NCBI GenBank assembly: GCA_016928525.1
Contig: JAFGKO010000276.1
Coordinates: 1-11,081 of the forward strand
DNA length: 11,081 bases
Direction: 5' to 3'
Source of the DNA: Anaerolineales bacterium
GTDB taxonomy: Bacteria > Chloroflexota > Anaerolineae > Anaerolineales > Villigracilaceae
A model generated the notes under the pieces. The model searched no databases and had not been told where the DNA came from. It worked only from the letters and a program-made list of their open reading frames with translations. A program made the position numbers and the translations under genes. Of this stretch, positions 1-7,853 are shown one piece after another; positions within the stretch are counted from its first letter, which is position 1, and every line of letters starts with the position of its first letter.

Positions 1-1
1 G

Positions 2-994
2 GAGGTGTGGCGCGGGGTGCGAGAGAGGCGGCTGGGGCGCGTGCTGGTGGGGGTGGCGGGGGTTGCTGTACTCAGTCTAGTACTCATACTACCGGCTCTT
101 TGGCAAGGAGTTGGAGCATACCTTGCCCCGCGATTGACTCCCCCCACGGATTATACTGACGTCATCGCTCCCGCCTCGATGGACTACTATCAATTTTCCT
201 GGCGCAGCATTATCAGCCTCGGAACGCGGCCCTGGCTGCTAATACTTACGGCATTCAGCGCCATCATCGGCCTGATTCGAACACACAAGATGGCCATCGC
301 CAGCCTGTTGTGGGCTGTCATTCTCTATCTTCTGGGACTCACCTACCTGTTAGGCATACCAGCGATCAATGTGACGAACACCGGCGCTGTTCTGATTATG
401 CTCTATCTTCCTACAGGCCTAATGATAGGTACGGCTACGGAATTGTTCATCCGGTCAATCAGATCAGATTGGAGGGATAGACTCGTCAGAGTCGGCCTGG
501 CCTTGATTCTGGTTGCTTGTTTTGTGTCCAGCCACGTAAGAGTCACGGAAATCGTTCCGTATCGATACTTCGTCACACCGGAGGACGTAGAGGGGATGCG
601 GTGGATCGATGCCAATACATCGCCGGACGCTTTGTTTGCGGTCAACACGTACTTCTGGCTTCCGAACACGCCTCATGGTACAGATGGGGGGTACTGGATA
701 CCCTATTTTACCGATCGGGACATCACCGTACCGCCAATGATTATCAGTTTGGCAGACAGAAGCTACGTCGCGCGCGTTCTGTTGGCCTCCCGTTCTGTAG
801 AAGAATTGGAAATCTGCAACGATGCGCTGGCAGAACTTGCCGCGATGGGAGTCGACTACATCTACATCGGCCAGAATGGCGATTTCTCGGGGCCTGGGTT
901 GAACGCAGATCAATTGGAGAGGTCGGAAGACGTCCGGCTAGTATATCAAAATGAGGGTGTGTTCATCTTCCAACTCGACCTCCCTGCAGACTGA
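2..994 (+). CDS. Polytopic membrane protein, 3' part (GT-C-like or related), truncated by window edge
   Basis: The frame is open to the left edge, so only the C-terminal ~330 residues are visible; a GTG at position 5 is probably an internal valine, not the start. Counting from that GTG, hydrophobic segments lie at about 12-31, 77-92, 96-115, 127-148 and 160-176. A soluble C-terminal domain of ~150 residues follows. It starts with a P-E-D-V-E-G-M-R-W-I-D-A-N-T-S-P-D-A block (192-208), then G-G-Y-W-I (228-232), and ends in alternating beta-type sequence. A multi-TM N-terminus plus an extracytoplasmic tail opening with a W-I-x-x-N-T motif is typical of GT-C-fold glycosyltransferases and of large uncharacterised membrane proteins in polysaccharide loci. 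Catalytic residues of GT-C enzymes are normally near the N-terminus, which is missing, so activity cannot be judged. A glycan-assembly role is inferred from the neighbours. The next gene starts 45 bp downstream. Confidence 0.7.
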   Translation, partial: EVWRGVRERRLGRVLVGVAGVAVLSLVLILPALWQGVGAYLAPRLTPPTDYTDVIAPASMDYYQFSWRSIISLGTRPWLLILTAFSAIIGLIRTHKMAIASLLWAVILYLLGLTYLLGIPAINVTNTGAVLIMLYLPTGLMIGTATELFIRSIRSDWRDRLVRVGLALILVACFVSSHVRVTEIVPYRYFVTPEDVEGMRWIDANTSPDALFAVNTYFWLPNTPHGTDGGYWIPYFTDRDITVPPMIISLADRSYVARVLLASRSVEELEICNDALAELAAMGVDYIYIGQNGDFSGPGLNADQLERSEDVRLVYQNEGVFIFQLDLPAD

Positions 995-1027
995 GCATTT
1001 TCCATCAGCCTAACACATACGCACCCA

Positions 1028-1042
1028 GAGGAGCTATCCCTG
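1028..1042 (+). promoter_or_regulatory. Shine-Dalgarno GAGGAG with CTG initiation codon
   Basis: GAGGAG at 1028-1033 is followed by six bases and then CTG at 1040-1042, in frame with the glycosyltransferase at 1040-2104. No ATG, GTG or TTG lies in this frame between the upstream stop (992-994) and the TTG at 1103. The CTG places the conserved first beta strand (R-R-R-I-L-Y-L-S) at the N-terminus. An ATT at 1052 is a weaker alternative. Confidence 0.5.
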
Positions 1043-2104
1043 AGACGCCGCATTTTATATCTATCTGGGCGAGAGCTGAGCTACATCCGCAATCGCGTAC
1101 TGTTGCAGGCGTTGAGTGCACACTACGACGTGATTCCGCTGACGCCAATGAGCAACCGGACGCTGCTGCGGATTGGTGGAGGACTGGCGCGTTACCTGGC
1201 AAGCCGACCGAAGTACGACCTCTGTTTTGCGGGGTTCTATGGACAACCACTTGCCATTGCCCTGGCTCATCTACAGAAGAAGCCAATCGTTCTTGACGCG
1301 TATGTTTCAACCTACGACACTTTGTGCATGGATCGGGGCTGGTTTTCGCCCACCTCCCTGGTGGGTAAACTGGCCTTTTGGCTTGACCGGCGCAGTTGTC
1401 AGATAGCAAGCCGGGTGATTACGGACACACAGGCCCATCGGGACTATTTCGTGGAGACATTCGGTATTCCGAGGGCCAAAATAACGCCCGTTTACGTCGG
1501 TTGTGACGAGACGCTGTTTTTCCCCAGGCGGGGGAGGGAGCAAACACCGCCGGGCCGGTTCGAAGTCTTCTACTACGGCGCATTCCTTCCACTTCACGGC
1601 ACAGAGATCATCGTAGAAGCCGCAGCCCTGCTGCAAGCCCAATCGGACATCCATGTTGTCATTGGCGGGAGCGGACCGCTTTACCGGTCTATCCAAGATA
1701 AGGTAAGAGACCTTAAGTTGAACAATGTGGATTTAATCGGCTGGATCCCGATGGAGCGACTGCCCGATTACATTGAGCGTGCCTCGATCTGTTTGGGGGG
1801 ACATTTTTCGGACATTCCGAAGGCTGCGCGGGTCATTTCGACGAAGACGTTTCAGTTCATTGCGATGCAAAAGCCAACCATCGTGGCGGATAATGCTGCG
1901 ACACGGGAGCTGTTTGTGCCAGACGAGCATGTGGTGACCGTTCCTATGAACGATCCGGTCGCTTTAGCCGCTGCCATTCAGCTCCTGGCAAACAATCCAT
2001 CCTTGCGTCGCTACATTGCTCACAATGGCTACTCGTTATTCCAAGAGCGGTTGACTATAAAAGCCATCGCCGCACAGTTGCGCGACATATGGGCACTGGC
2101 ATAA
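1040..2104 (+). CDS. GT4-type (GT-B fold) glycosyltransferase, probable CTG start
   Basis: Predicted to transfer a sugar from an activated nucleotide donor onto a growing surface glycan at the cytoplasmic face of the membrane. With the CTG start it is 354 residues, normal for GT4. The N-terminal Rossmann domain opens with R-I-L-Y-L-S-G. The C-terminal donor-binding domain shows V-F-Y-Y-G-A-F (176-182), V-V-I-G-G-S-G-P (206-213) and G-W-I-P-M-E-R-L-P-D-Y-I (234-245). A K-T-F-Q-F-I-A-M-Q-K-P-T-I-V block follows at about 269-282. This last block replaces the classical E-x7-E motif by the K-containing variant seen in a subset of GT4 enzymes. Starting instead at the TTG (1103) would remove the first beta strand and loop and leave no good ribosome binding site, so I favour 1040. 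Donor and acceptor cannot be told. The next GT4 gene lies 38 bp downstream on the same strand. Confidence 0.82.
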   Translation: MRRRILYLSGRELSYIRNRVLLQALSAHYDVIPLTPMSNRTLLRIGGGLARYLASRPKYDLCFAGFYGQPLAIALAHLQKKPIVLDAYVSTYDTLCMDRGWFSPTSLVGKLAFWLDRRSCQIASRVITDTQAHRDYFVETFGIPRAKITPVYVGCDETLFFPRRGREQTPPGRFEVFYYGAFLPLHGTEIIVEAAALLQAQSDIHVVIGGSGPLYRSIQDKVRDLKLNNVDLIGWIPMERLPDYIERASICLGGHFSDIPKAARVISTKTFQFIAMQKPTIVADNAATRELFVPDEHVVTVPMNDPVALAAAIQLLANNPSLRRYIAHNGYSLFQERLTIKAIAAQLRDIWALA

Positions 2105-2142
2105 TCTCTTCACGTGTGGTATAGTTGAACACATTGGGTACA

Positions 2143-3228
2143 ATGAAAATCTCCTTTCTTCTTTCCTCCTTGTGGCTCTCTGGGGGCACACAAGCTATTG
2201 CAGAATTCGCTAATGGGTTATCTCGGCGAGGGCATAGCATCACACTCGTAGCACCTCAGGCCACGCTGGACCCCGATTTAGTTCAGGGAATTACACCGAC
2301 TGTGAGCATACGGGAAAGCCATGTGGCAGGCGGCAGGGATTTAGGAAACTTCCACAAACTGCGTCTTGCATGGTCTTTGGCTCGAACTGTACCGCCTTCC
2401 GACATCATCGTCTCCACTCATACCCCCACAACTGTATCAGGATTTCTGGCAGGGAAACTCTGGCAACGCGGGAATCTGATCTGGTTATTTCTAGACTATC
2501 GGGAGATGTTTGCCCATCGACCAGTAGAAAACTGGTTGATGCGTCACGCTCTTAGGTGGCACAAAAGTGCACTGGTGATTTCGGAAGATTCGCGCCGCGA
2601 GCTGCTATCTTTCTCGCCCGGCAACGTCAGCGTGGTACGCATCGGATTGAGCCAACCGGAGCTCTTCTATGTCCCACCGCTTGACCAACGTTTCGCGCCC
2701 GGCAAAGTCAAGAGCGTGCTCTTTTTGGGCGATGCCCGACCACGCAAAGGCATGGCCGAGTTTCTTCAAGCTGCCTATCACGTGCACAAAGAGATGAACA
2801 ACTTGCGTTGGGTGCTCGCCTGTAAAGAAATGTGTCACATCGAGAGCGAGGTACCGTTCGAGGTAGTCGCCAGACCAACACGGGCTGAACTGGCGCGACT
2901 CTATGCCACCAGTGACGTATTCGTGTCTGCGTCGTGGCGGGAAGGGTTTGGACTGCCTCCCTTGGAAGCGATGGCCTGCGGCACGCCTGTGGTGTTGACC
3001 GACTCAGGCGGCGTGCGAGAGTACGCCCGCCCCGAAGAAAACTGTCTGATGGTTGCGCCACGCGACCCCGTAGCACTGGCTGATGCGCTAACCCGCGTCC
3101 TCTCGGACCCTGTCTTGGCCCGCCGCCTGAGCCAGAACGGTCCACCGACAGCAGCGCAGTTTCGGTGGGACTCTGCAGTGCAAGACTTCGAACAGATACT
3201 TAAGAGCCTCTCGGGCACTCTATCATGA
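2143..3228 (+). CDS. GT4-family glycosyltransferase with E-x7-E motif
   Basis: Predicted retaining GT-B glycosyltransferase of the glycan cluster, 361 residues from ATG 2143. The start is set there because M-K-I-S-F-L-L-S-S begins the first beta strand; a TTG at 2125 would add six unstructured residues. The Gly-rich acceptor loop S-G-G-T-Q is at about 13-17. The C-terminal domain begins with S-V-L-F-L-G-D-A-R-P-R-K-G (191-203), the usual strand plus R/K-G phosphate-binding motif. The diagnostic E-G-F-G-L-P-P-L-E runs 267-275 (Glu267 and Glu275), followed by A-M-A-C-G-T-P-V-V. No strong Shine-Dalgarno precedes the ATG, so translation may depend on ribosomes arriving from the upstream gene 38 bp away. 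The protein is soluble or peripheral with no TM segment. Family assignment is firm; the sugar is unknown. Confidence 0.9.
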   Translation: MKISFLLSSLWLSGGTQAIAEFANGLSRRGHSITLVAPQATLDPDLVQGITPTVSIRESHVAGGRDLGNFHKLRLAWSLARTVPPSDIIVSTHTPTTVSGFLAGKLWQRGNLIWLFLDYREMFAHRPVENWLMRHALRWHKSALVISEDSRRELLSFSPGNVSVVRIGLSQPELFYVPPLDQRFAPGKVKSVLFLGDARPRKGMAEFLQAAYHVHKEMNNLRWVLACKEMCHIESEVPFEVVARPTRAELARLYATSDVFVSASWREGFGLPPLEAMACGTPVVLTDSGGVREYARPEENCLMVAPRDPVALADALTRVLSDPVLARRLSQNGPPTAAQFRWDSAVQDFEQILKSLSGTLS

Positions 3229-3238
3229 AAATGGGGAT

Positions 3239-4180
3239 ATGACGTTGAAACCAATATACGTCGTCATGTTGAACTGGAATCTAAAAGACCTTACGATCGA
3301 ATGTGTCGAATCCCTCTTGGACGCTGGAGTGAAGAAACAACACATTGTCGTCGTCGACAATGGTTCCAGCGACGATTCCGTCGCTGGAATCCGCGCCCAT
3401 TTCGGCCCCGAACTGAACTTGATTGAAAACGAGGTCAATGTCGGGTTCACAGGCGGAATGAATATTGGGATCCGGTTCTCTTTAGAAAAGGGGGCTGTTT
3501 CCGTCCTCCTATTAAACAACGATACAGTCGTTGCGCCGGATATGATTGAACTGCTGGCAGAGGCAGGCGCTGGCGACCCCCAACGCGGCATACTTGGGCC
3601 AGCCATCTATTATTACGATCAGCCCGACCGGTTGTGGTGGCTCGGTGACATTGAGCACCCCTGGTTGCCCATGCCGCGTCCCGTCCGCATGGAGAAAGAA
3701 GCATTGGAAAAGTCGCTTCCCTTCAAAGCAGACTATGTGACAGGCTGCGCTATGCTGGTCGATAGGAAAGTATTCGAACACATTGGTCTGCTTGACGAGC
3801 GGTATTTCATCTATTATGAAGATGCAGATTTTTGTAGGCGGGCTAGAGATGCTGGATTTACCATCTATTGTGTTCCTCAAGCCAAAATGTGGCACAAGGT
3901 ATCGTTGACCACGAAACGCGATAAGCCATTCTTTCATCACCTGCGTGCAAAAAATCAGGTTCGGTTTTACCACGAACACCGCATTGGACCTTCCAACCTT
4001 CTACGCGAAACCTACATATTGGCCAAGATAGCATGGATGATGTTGGAAGATATGATACACGGCGATTGGAAACTCATTGCTCCAGTATGTAAAGGAATGA
4101 TCGATGGCTATAAAGAGCAATGCGAGAGAAGGCATGCGCTCAACGCGCGCTCGCAGATGCCACCTGCGGGAGGGAAGTAA
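3239..4180 (+). CDS. GT2-family glycosyltransferase, rhamnosyltransferase (WbbL)-like
   Basis: Predicted inverting GT-A glycosyltransferase of 313 residues that adds one sugar, possibly rhamnose, to a lipid-linked glycan in the cytoplasm. The nucleotide-binding V-V-V-D-N-G-S-S-D-D motif sits at 37-46. N-V-G-F-T-G-G-M-N (67-75) and the L-L-N-N-D-T variant of the DxD metal motif (91-96) follow. The acceptor-side G-C-A-M-L-V-D-R (169-176) and F-I-Y-Y-E-D-A-D-F-C-R-R-A (190-202) carry the candidate catalytic base in the E-D-A-D element. This motif set is that of the WbbL/RfbF-like branch of GT2. The C-terminal ~80 residues are amphipathic and may touch the membrane. ATG 3239 lies 10 bp after the preceding stop; its nearby GGGG is unusually close to the start. 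The next gene starts 2 bp after this stop. Confidence 0.9.
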   Translation: MTLKPIYVVMLNWNLKDLTIECVESLLDAGVKKQHIVVVDNGSSDDSVAGIRAHFGPELNLIENEVNVGFTGGMNIGIRFSLEKGAVSVLLLNNDTVVAPDMIELLAEAGAGDPQRGILGPAIYYYDQPDRLWWLGDIEHPWLPMPRPVRMEKEALEKSLPFKADYVTGCAMLVDRKVFEHIGLLDERYFIYYEDADFCRRARDAGFTIYCVPQAKMWHKVSLTTKRDKPFFHHLRAKNQVRFYHEHRIGPSNLLRETYILAKIAWMMLEDMIHGDWKLIAPVCKGMIDGYKEQCERRHALNARSQMPPAGGK

Positions 4181-4182
4181 TT

Positions 4183-5172
4183 ATGACGCGAGTTCTTGTA
4201 ACCGGCGCGGCGGGATTTATCGGGTCCCACGTAGCAGAGCAATGCCTGAACCTGGGCTTTCAGGTTGTGGGAGTCGATGATCTTTCGGGCGGTTTCGTGG
4301 AAAACGTCCCACCGGGAGTAGACTTTCGCTGCGGCACGGTCACAGACCCTGACTGGGTCGAACAACTATGGGCCGATGGCGACTATGACTACATCTACCA
4401 CCTGGCTGCATACGCAGCCGAAGGGCTGAGTCATTTCATTCGAAGATTCAACTACAACACCAATCTACTTGGATCGATCAACGTAATCAACCAGGCTGTC
4501 CTTCACAAAGCGAAATGCTTTGTATTCACTTCGTCGATCGCCGTCTATGGCGCTAACCAGACCCCTATGTCCGAAGATATGACACCACAACCGGAGGACC
4601 CATACGGAGTCTCCAAATACGCCGCCGAACTCGACCTCAACGCGGCATACCACATGTTCGGCATGCACTACATTGTCTTCCGCCCGCACAATGTATACGG
4701 CGAACGACAGAATATCGCGGATAGGTACAGAAATGTGGTTGGAATTTTCATGAACCAGGTAATGGAAAACAAGCCAATGACCATTTTCGGCGACGGTCTG
4801 CAAACTCGTGCATTTTCGTACATCGACGACGTAGCCCCCATCATCGCGCGATCCCCTATGGTCGATCAGGCTTATCAGCAAGTTTTCAACATCGGCGCGG
4901 ATCAGCCTGTCACCGTGCTCGAACTGGCCCAAGAGGTAGCAAGGGCTTTCGGGGTCGAGCCACACATCAAACACCTTGATTCCAGAAACGAAGTCGTCCA
5001 TGCCTTCGCTTCCCACGAAAAAGTCCGCCAAGTTTTCGCTCCAGCTGCCCCCATCTCTCTGTCCGATGGCTTGCAGCGTATGGCGCGCTGGGCACAGCGC
5101 CATGGCCCTATGCAACCTGTGACATTTGACAACATTGAAGTGCCAATTAACCTCCCACAATCTTGGCAATGA
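4183..5172 (+). CDS. NAD-dependent epimerase/dehydratase (extended SDR, GalE-like)
   Basis: Predicted to interconvert a nucleotide sugar (for example by C4 epimerisation) to supply the glycosyltransferases. It is 329 residues from ATG 4183, chosen because GGGAGGG at 4168-4174 is well placed and the coenzyme fold starts at once. The N-terminal NAD-binding T-G-A-A-G-F-I-G (7-14) carries the GxxGxxG pattern. H-L-A-A-Y-A-A-E is at 73-80. The catalytic triad candidates are Ser117 or Ser118 (F-T-S-S-I-A-V-Y-G), Tyr141 and Lys145 (Y-G-V-S-K). R-P-H-N-V-Y-G-E-R (167-175) and R-A-F-S-Y-I-D-D-V (209-217) are the standard substrate-domain signatures of extended SDRs. All key residues are present, so it should be active. 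Which sugar it acts on (UDP-Glc, UDP-GlcNAc or a 4-keto intermediate) cannot be decided. It is translationally coupled to the next gene by an ATGA overlap. Confidence 0.9.
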   Translation: MTRVLVTGAAGFIGSHVAEQCLNLGFQVVGVDDLSGGFVENVPPGVDFRCGTVTDPDWVEQLWADGDYDYIYHLAAYAAEGLSHFIRRFNYNTNLLGSINVINQAVLHKAKCFVFTSSIAVYGANQTPMSEDMTPQPEDPYGVSKYAAELDLNAAYHMFGMHYIVFRPHNVYGERQNIADRYRNVVGIFMNQVMENKPMTIFGDGLQTRAFSYIDDVAPIIARSPMVDQAYQQVFNIGADQPVTVLELAQEVARAFGVEPHIKHLDSRNEVVHAFASHEKVRQVFAPAAPISLSDGLQRMARWAQRHGPMQPVTFDNIEVPINLPQSWQ

Positions 5173-6887
5173 AATCACCACATCCACCTCAAATCGACCC
5201 GCGTCGACTACTCATCATTGCTTTAGATGGCGCAACTTGGGATCTGATCGACACGTGGATCGCCAACGGTCAACTGCCAAACATCGCGCGCCTGGTGGCC
5301 GGTGGTGTCTCCGCCACTCTGGAAAGCACAATCCCACCCATTACGCCCGTAGCCTGGCTCACGTTTGCCACCGGCAAAAATCCAGCTCAGTACCATGTAT
5401 TCGACTTTTTCCGCCCCCTCCGCACAAGCTATACCGACCTGATACCTACAACCGCTGACTTGAACCAGGAACCGATGCTGTGGGAAATCCTCAGCCAACG
5501 CGGACGTCACGTCGGGATCGTCAACATCCCGATGACATTCCCAACCCGCCCCGTGAATGGCTTCGTCATCCCCGGCATCCCTACTCCAGCCTGCGCCGAC
5601 CCAGGTTTCCCCCCGGGGCTGGTGAACGAGCTGCGCGAAAAAGGATGGGACCTGACACGCAATGCGGCCATCCCTCACAACAGCTTTCGCGAAACGCTCG
5701 ATTATCTCCACGACCTGGTACAAACACGAATTGAGGCAACTTGCTATCTGGTAAACCACAAACCTTGGGACCTGTTCGTCGTCCATTTCCTCGAAACGGA
5801 TCAGGCCGAACACACCTTTTGGCGCTTCCTGGACCAAGAGGATAGTCCTTTTCAAGAAGCCATCCTGCAAATCTACCAACACATTGATCGGGGCATTGGT
5901 CAGATGCTGGACGCCGCCGGCGAGGCTGCTGTCATCCTAATGTCGGACCATGGGATGGGGCCAACCCATTACCATATCAACCTGAATAACTGGCTCATCC
6001 AAGAAAAGTTTATGCACTGGCGCAATCGTCTGAGCACGCATCTGCGCCGAGGCGCTTACAAACTAGGCCTCAACCCAACGACGATTTATCGCTGGCTGCC
6101 ACCTGAGATCACCCGGCGGCTTACTCTGGGCGAATTGCGTACAGGTATTGCACAAATCACTACCGAGCACGTCGGGCGGCGCGGTTCGAACATTCAGCAG
6201 ATAGCCGCACGCTTCTCGAAAGCTGCCTTCCTCAGTTTCAACGACGTAGACTGGACACGAACTGTCGCTTACTCTACCGGTACAACTGGCGTTGGCCTGA
6301 TTTACTTGAATGTCCAGGGACGCGAACCGGCCGGCGTGGTCGCGCCCGAGGAATATGCAGCCTGGCGAGAAAAGATCGCTCAACAGGTAGCAGCGTTCGT
6401 GGACCCTTGCACCAAACGTCCACTGGTGAAACGGGTATACACACGCGAAGAGCTCTTTCACGGCCCGTATATCGAAGAAGCTCCCGACCTGGTAGTCACA
6501 TATCACTATGGCGAATACGACCAAAAGAAAGGGGCTGCCTTTCTATCTACTCGCCCAGTTGAACCAGTGCGCAACGCCAATGCGACCCATCGCATGGAAG
6601 GTATCTTTGTACTCCACGCTCCGCACGTTGCGAGAGAGGGCACAAGAATCCCTCACATCCACATCCAGGACATCGCTGCTACCGCACTACATCTCTTGGG
6701 GGAACCTATTCCGCGCGAGATGGAAAGCCATGTGCTGTCCGAGGGATGGACTGCCAGCTTCCAAGCATCTCACCCTGTGCAAATCAGCGACTCCCCTCTG
6801 CACCGCCAGTCCCCTTCACCCGAGCTCTCGCCTGAGGATTTGGAAAATGTGCTCAAACGCCTGCATGACCTGGGATACATTGCTTGA
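5169..6887 (+). CDS. Alkaline-phosphatase-superfamily type I phosphodiesterase/nucleotide pyrophosphatase-like enzyme
   Basis: Predicted metal-dependent phosphodiesterase or phosphatase, 572 residues from the ATG at 5169, which overlaps the preceding TGA. The two-metal site looks complete: Asp20 in I-I-A-L-D-G-A-T; Thr59 as nucleophile candidate in P-P-I-T-P-V-A-W; Asp211 and His215 in E-T-D-Q-A-E-H; Asp260 and His261 in M-S-D-H-G-M-G; and His474 in N-A-T-H-R-M-E-G-I-F. The spacing matches the NPP branch (D-x3-H, D-H, late His). About 210 residues separate His261 from His474, so there is a sizeable insertion. The C-terminal D-I-A-A-T-A-L-H-L-L-G (501-511) and the final R-L-H-D-L-G-Y are usual for this bacterial subfamily. 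There is no signal peptide or TM segment, so it should be cytosolic, unlike most characterised NPPs. In this operon it could act on a nucleotide sugar, polyprenyl phosphate or phospho-glycan; that is inference. Confidence 0.88.
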   Translation: MKSPHPPQIDPRRLLIIALDGATWDLIDTWIANGQLPNIARLVAGGVSATLESTIPPITPVAWLTFATGKNPAQYHVFDFFRPLRTSYTDLIPTTADLNQEPMLWEILSQRGRHVGIVNIPMTFPTRPVNGFVIPGIPTPACADPGFPPGLVNELREKGWDLTRNAAIPHNSFRETLDYLHDLVQTRIEATCYLVNHKPWDLFVVHFLETDQAEHTFWRFLDQEDSPFQEAILQIYQHIDRGIGQMLDAAGEAAVILMSDHGMGPTHYHINLNNWLIQEKFMHWRNRLSTHLRRGAYKLGLNPTTIYRWLPPEITRRLTLGELRTGIAQITTEHVGRRGSNIQQIAARFSKAAFLSFNDVDWTRTVAYSTGTTGVGLIYLNVQGREPAGVVAPEEYAAWREKIAQQVAAFVDPCTKRPLVKRVYTREELFHGPYIEEAPDLVVTYHYGEYDQKKGAAFLSTRPVEPVRNANATHRMEGIFVLHAPHVAREGTRIPHIHIQDIAATALHLLGEPIPREMESHVLSEGWTASFQASHPVQISDSPLHRQSPSPELSPEDLENVLKRLHDLGYIA

Positions 6888-7853
6888 ATGAATACAAAAC
6901 CTATGACAACCGATTTGGAGTACACGGCCTGTTGCTACTGCGGTAGTGAAAGCACCGAACCTTATGCGGAGTTGAAGGACTGGTTATGCCAGTTACCCGG
7001 ACGATTTACTCTGGTACGCTGCGCTCAATGTGGATTGTTGCGCCAGAACCCTCGCCCCACTCCTGCTGCCATTCAACAATTTTACCCCGATGAGTACAAA
7101 CCTTTCACCGACACCACCCACTCTTACCCACATGGTCGACTCAGAAAATGGCTATTGGAGTTTGGCCTCCGCCGGCGCGTAAATGTGATGAAACACCGTC
7201 AACCCACCGGGCGACTACTAGACATCGGGTGTGCCACCGGTCTATTCCTAGATGCCGCCCGGCGGTATGGACAGTGGGACGTGCAAGGCGTCGAACCCAG
7301 CCAATACGCCGCCGAATTTGGACGGCAGCACTACAACCTCGACATCGTTCACAGTACATTGGAAGAAGCTCGCTTCGAAGACAAGCAATTCGACGTCGTA
7401 ACAATGTGGGACGTGCTCGAGCATATCCATAATCCTATGACTGCCCTGCAAGAGATCAGCCGCATCATGCGCCCCGGCGGCATATTGGTAATACGTGTCC
7501 CTCACTTCGAAAGCATTGATGCCCGTATCTTTGGCCGTTATTGGGGCGGGATCGAGCTTCCCCGTCATCTCTTTATATTCCCACGCTCTGTCCTAAAGGG
7601 AATGCTACTTCAAGCCGGTTTTCAACCATTAGAATGGCATTGCTGGGGCGGTTACCATATTTTCGTGCTCAGCCTGCAGTTCTGGCTTCGCGCGCAAGGT
7701 GTAACGTCAAAGCAGGGGCTCCCCGGTCATCGATGGCTTCTCTCCACACCAATGCGTATCATAACTTTCCCCTGGTTTTTCTTCGTTGACAATATCCTTA
7801 AGCGTGGCTCGGCAGTCACTGTGGTCGCTCAAAAACAGAATAGGCACGTATGA
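6888..7853 (+). CDS. Class I SAM-dependent methyltransferase with N-terminal zinc ribbon
   Basis: Predicted to methylate a sugar or glycan intermediate; 321 residues. The ATG at 6888 directly abuts the upstream TGA, so translation is probably coupled; an ATG at 6903 is a possible alternative. A zinc-ribbon-like module occupies ~14-56, with Cys15/Cys18 (C-C-Y-C) and Cys45/Cys48 (C-A-Q-C-G), followed by L-L-R-Q-N-P-R-P. The SAM-binding core begins with L-L-D-I-G-C-A-T-G (110-118). Acidic motif II is in G-V-E-P-S (134-138), then W-D-V-L-E-H-I (174-180) and I-M-R-P-G-G-I-L-V-I-R-V-P (193-205). The last ~60 residues hold a hydrophobic aromatic stretch (I-I-T-F-P-W-F-F-F-V, 291-300) that could associate with the membrane. 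Zinc ribbon plus Methyltransf_11/23 core is a common arrangement in sugar and glycan clusters. The acceptor is unknown. It overlaps the next gene by 4 bp. Confidence 0.9.
   Translation: MNTKPMTTDLEYTACCYCGSESTEPYAELKDWLCQLPGRFTLVRCAQCGLLRQNPRPTPAAIQQFYPDEYKPFTDTTHSYPHGRLRKWLLEFGLRRRVNVMKHRQPTGRLLDIGCATGLFLDAARRYGQWDVQGVEPSQYAAEFGRQHYNLDIVHSTLEEARFEDKQFDVVTMWDVLEHIHNPMTALQEISRIMRPGGILVIRVPHFESIDARIFGRYWGGIELPRHLFIFPRSVLKGMLLQAGFQPLEWHCWGGYHIFVLSLQFWLRAQGVTSKQGLPGHRWLLSTPMRIITFPWFFFVDNILKRGSAVTVVAQKQNRHV

Noticed and set aside
5..7. GTG at the left edge as true start of the first gene, with GGAGG at 1-5 as its ribosome binding site
   Set aside because: The GGAGG overlaps the GTG itself, leaving no spacer, and the frame is open to the window edge. 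The protein also lacks the expected N-terminal half of such membrane proteins.
2..994. Oligosaccharyltransferase (STT3/PglB/AglB) assignment
   Set aside because: The W-W-D motif is absent and the catalytic N-terminal half is outside the window, so resemblance of the tail alone is not enough.
2125..2127. TTG start for the second GT4 gene
   Set aside because: ATG 2143 gives the canonical M-K-I-S-F-L-L N-terminus. The extra six residues are not GT-like and there is no better ribosome binding site before the TTG.
2105..2142. Promoter before the second GT4 gene (TATAGT at 2120-2125)
   Set aside because: No acceptable -35 hexamer lies 16-18 bp upstream; it is more likely an ordinary intergenic gap within the operon.
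4465..5882. Long antisense open frames opposite the epimerase and phosphodiesterase genes
   Set aside because: They mirror codon structure of strongly supported plus-strand genes, lack ribosome binding sites, and their translations show no recognisable domain pattern.
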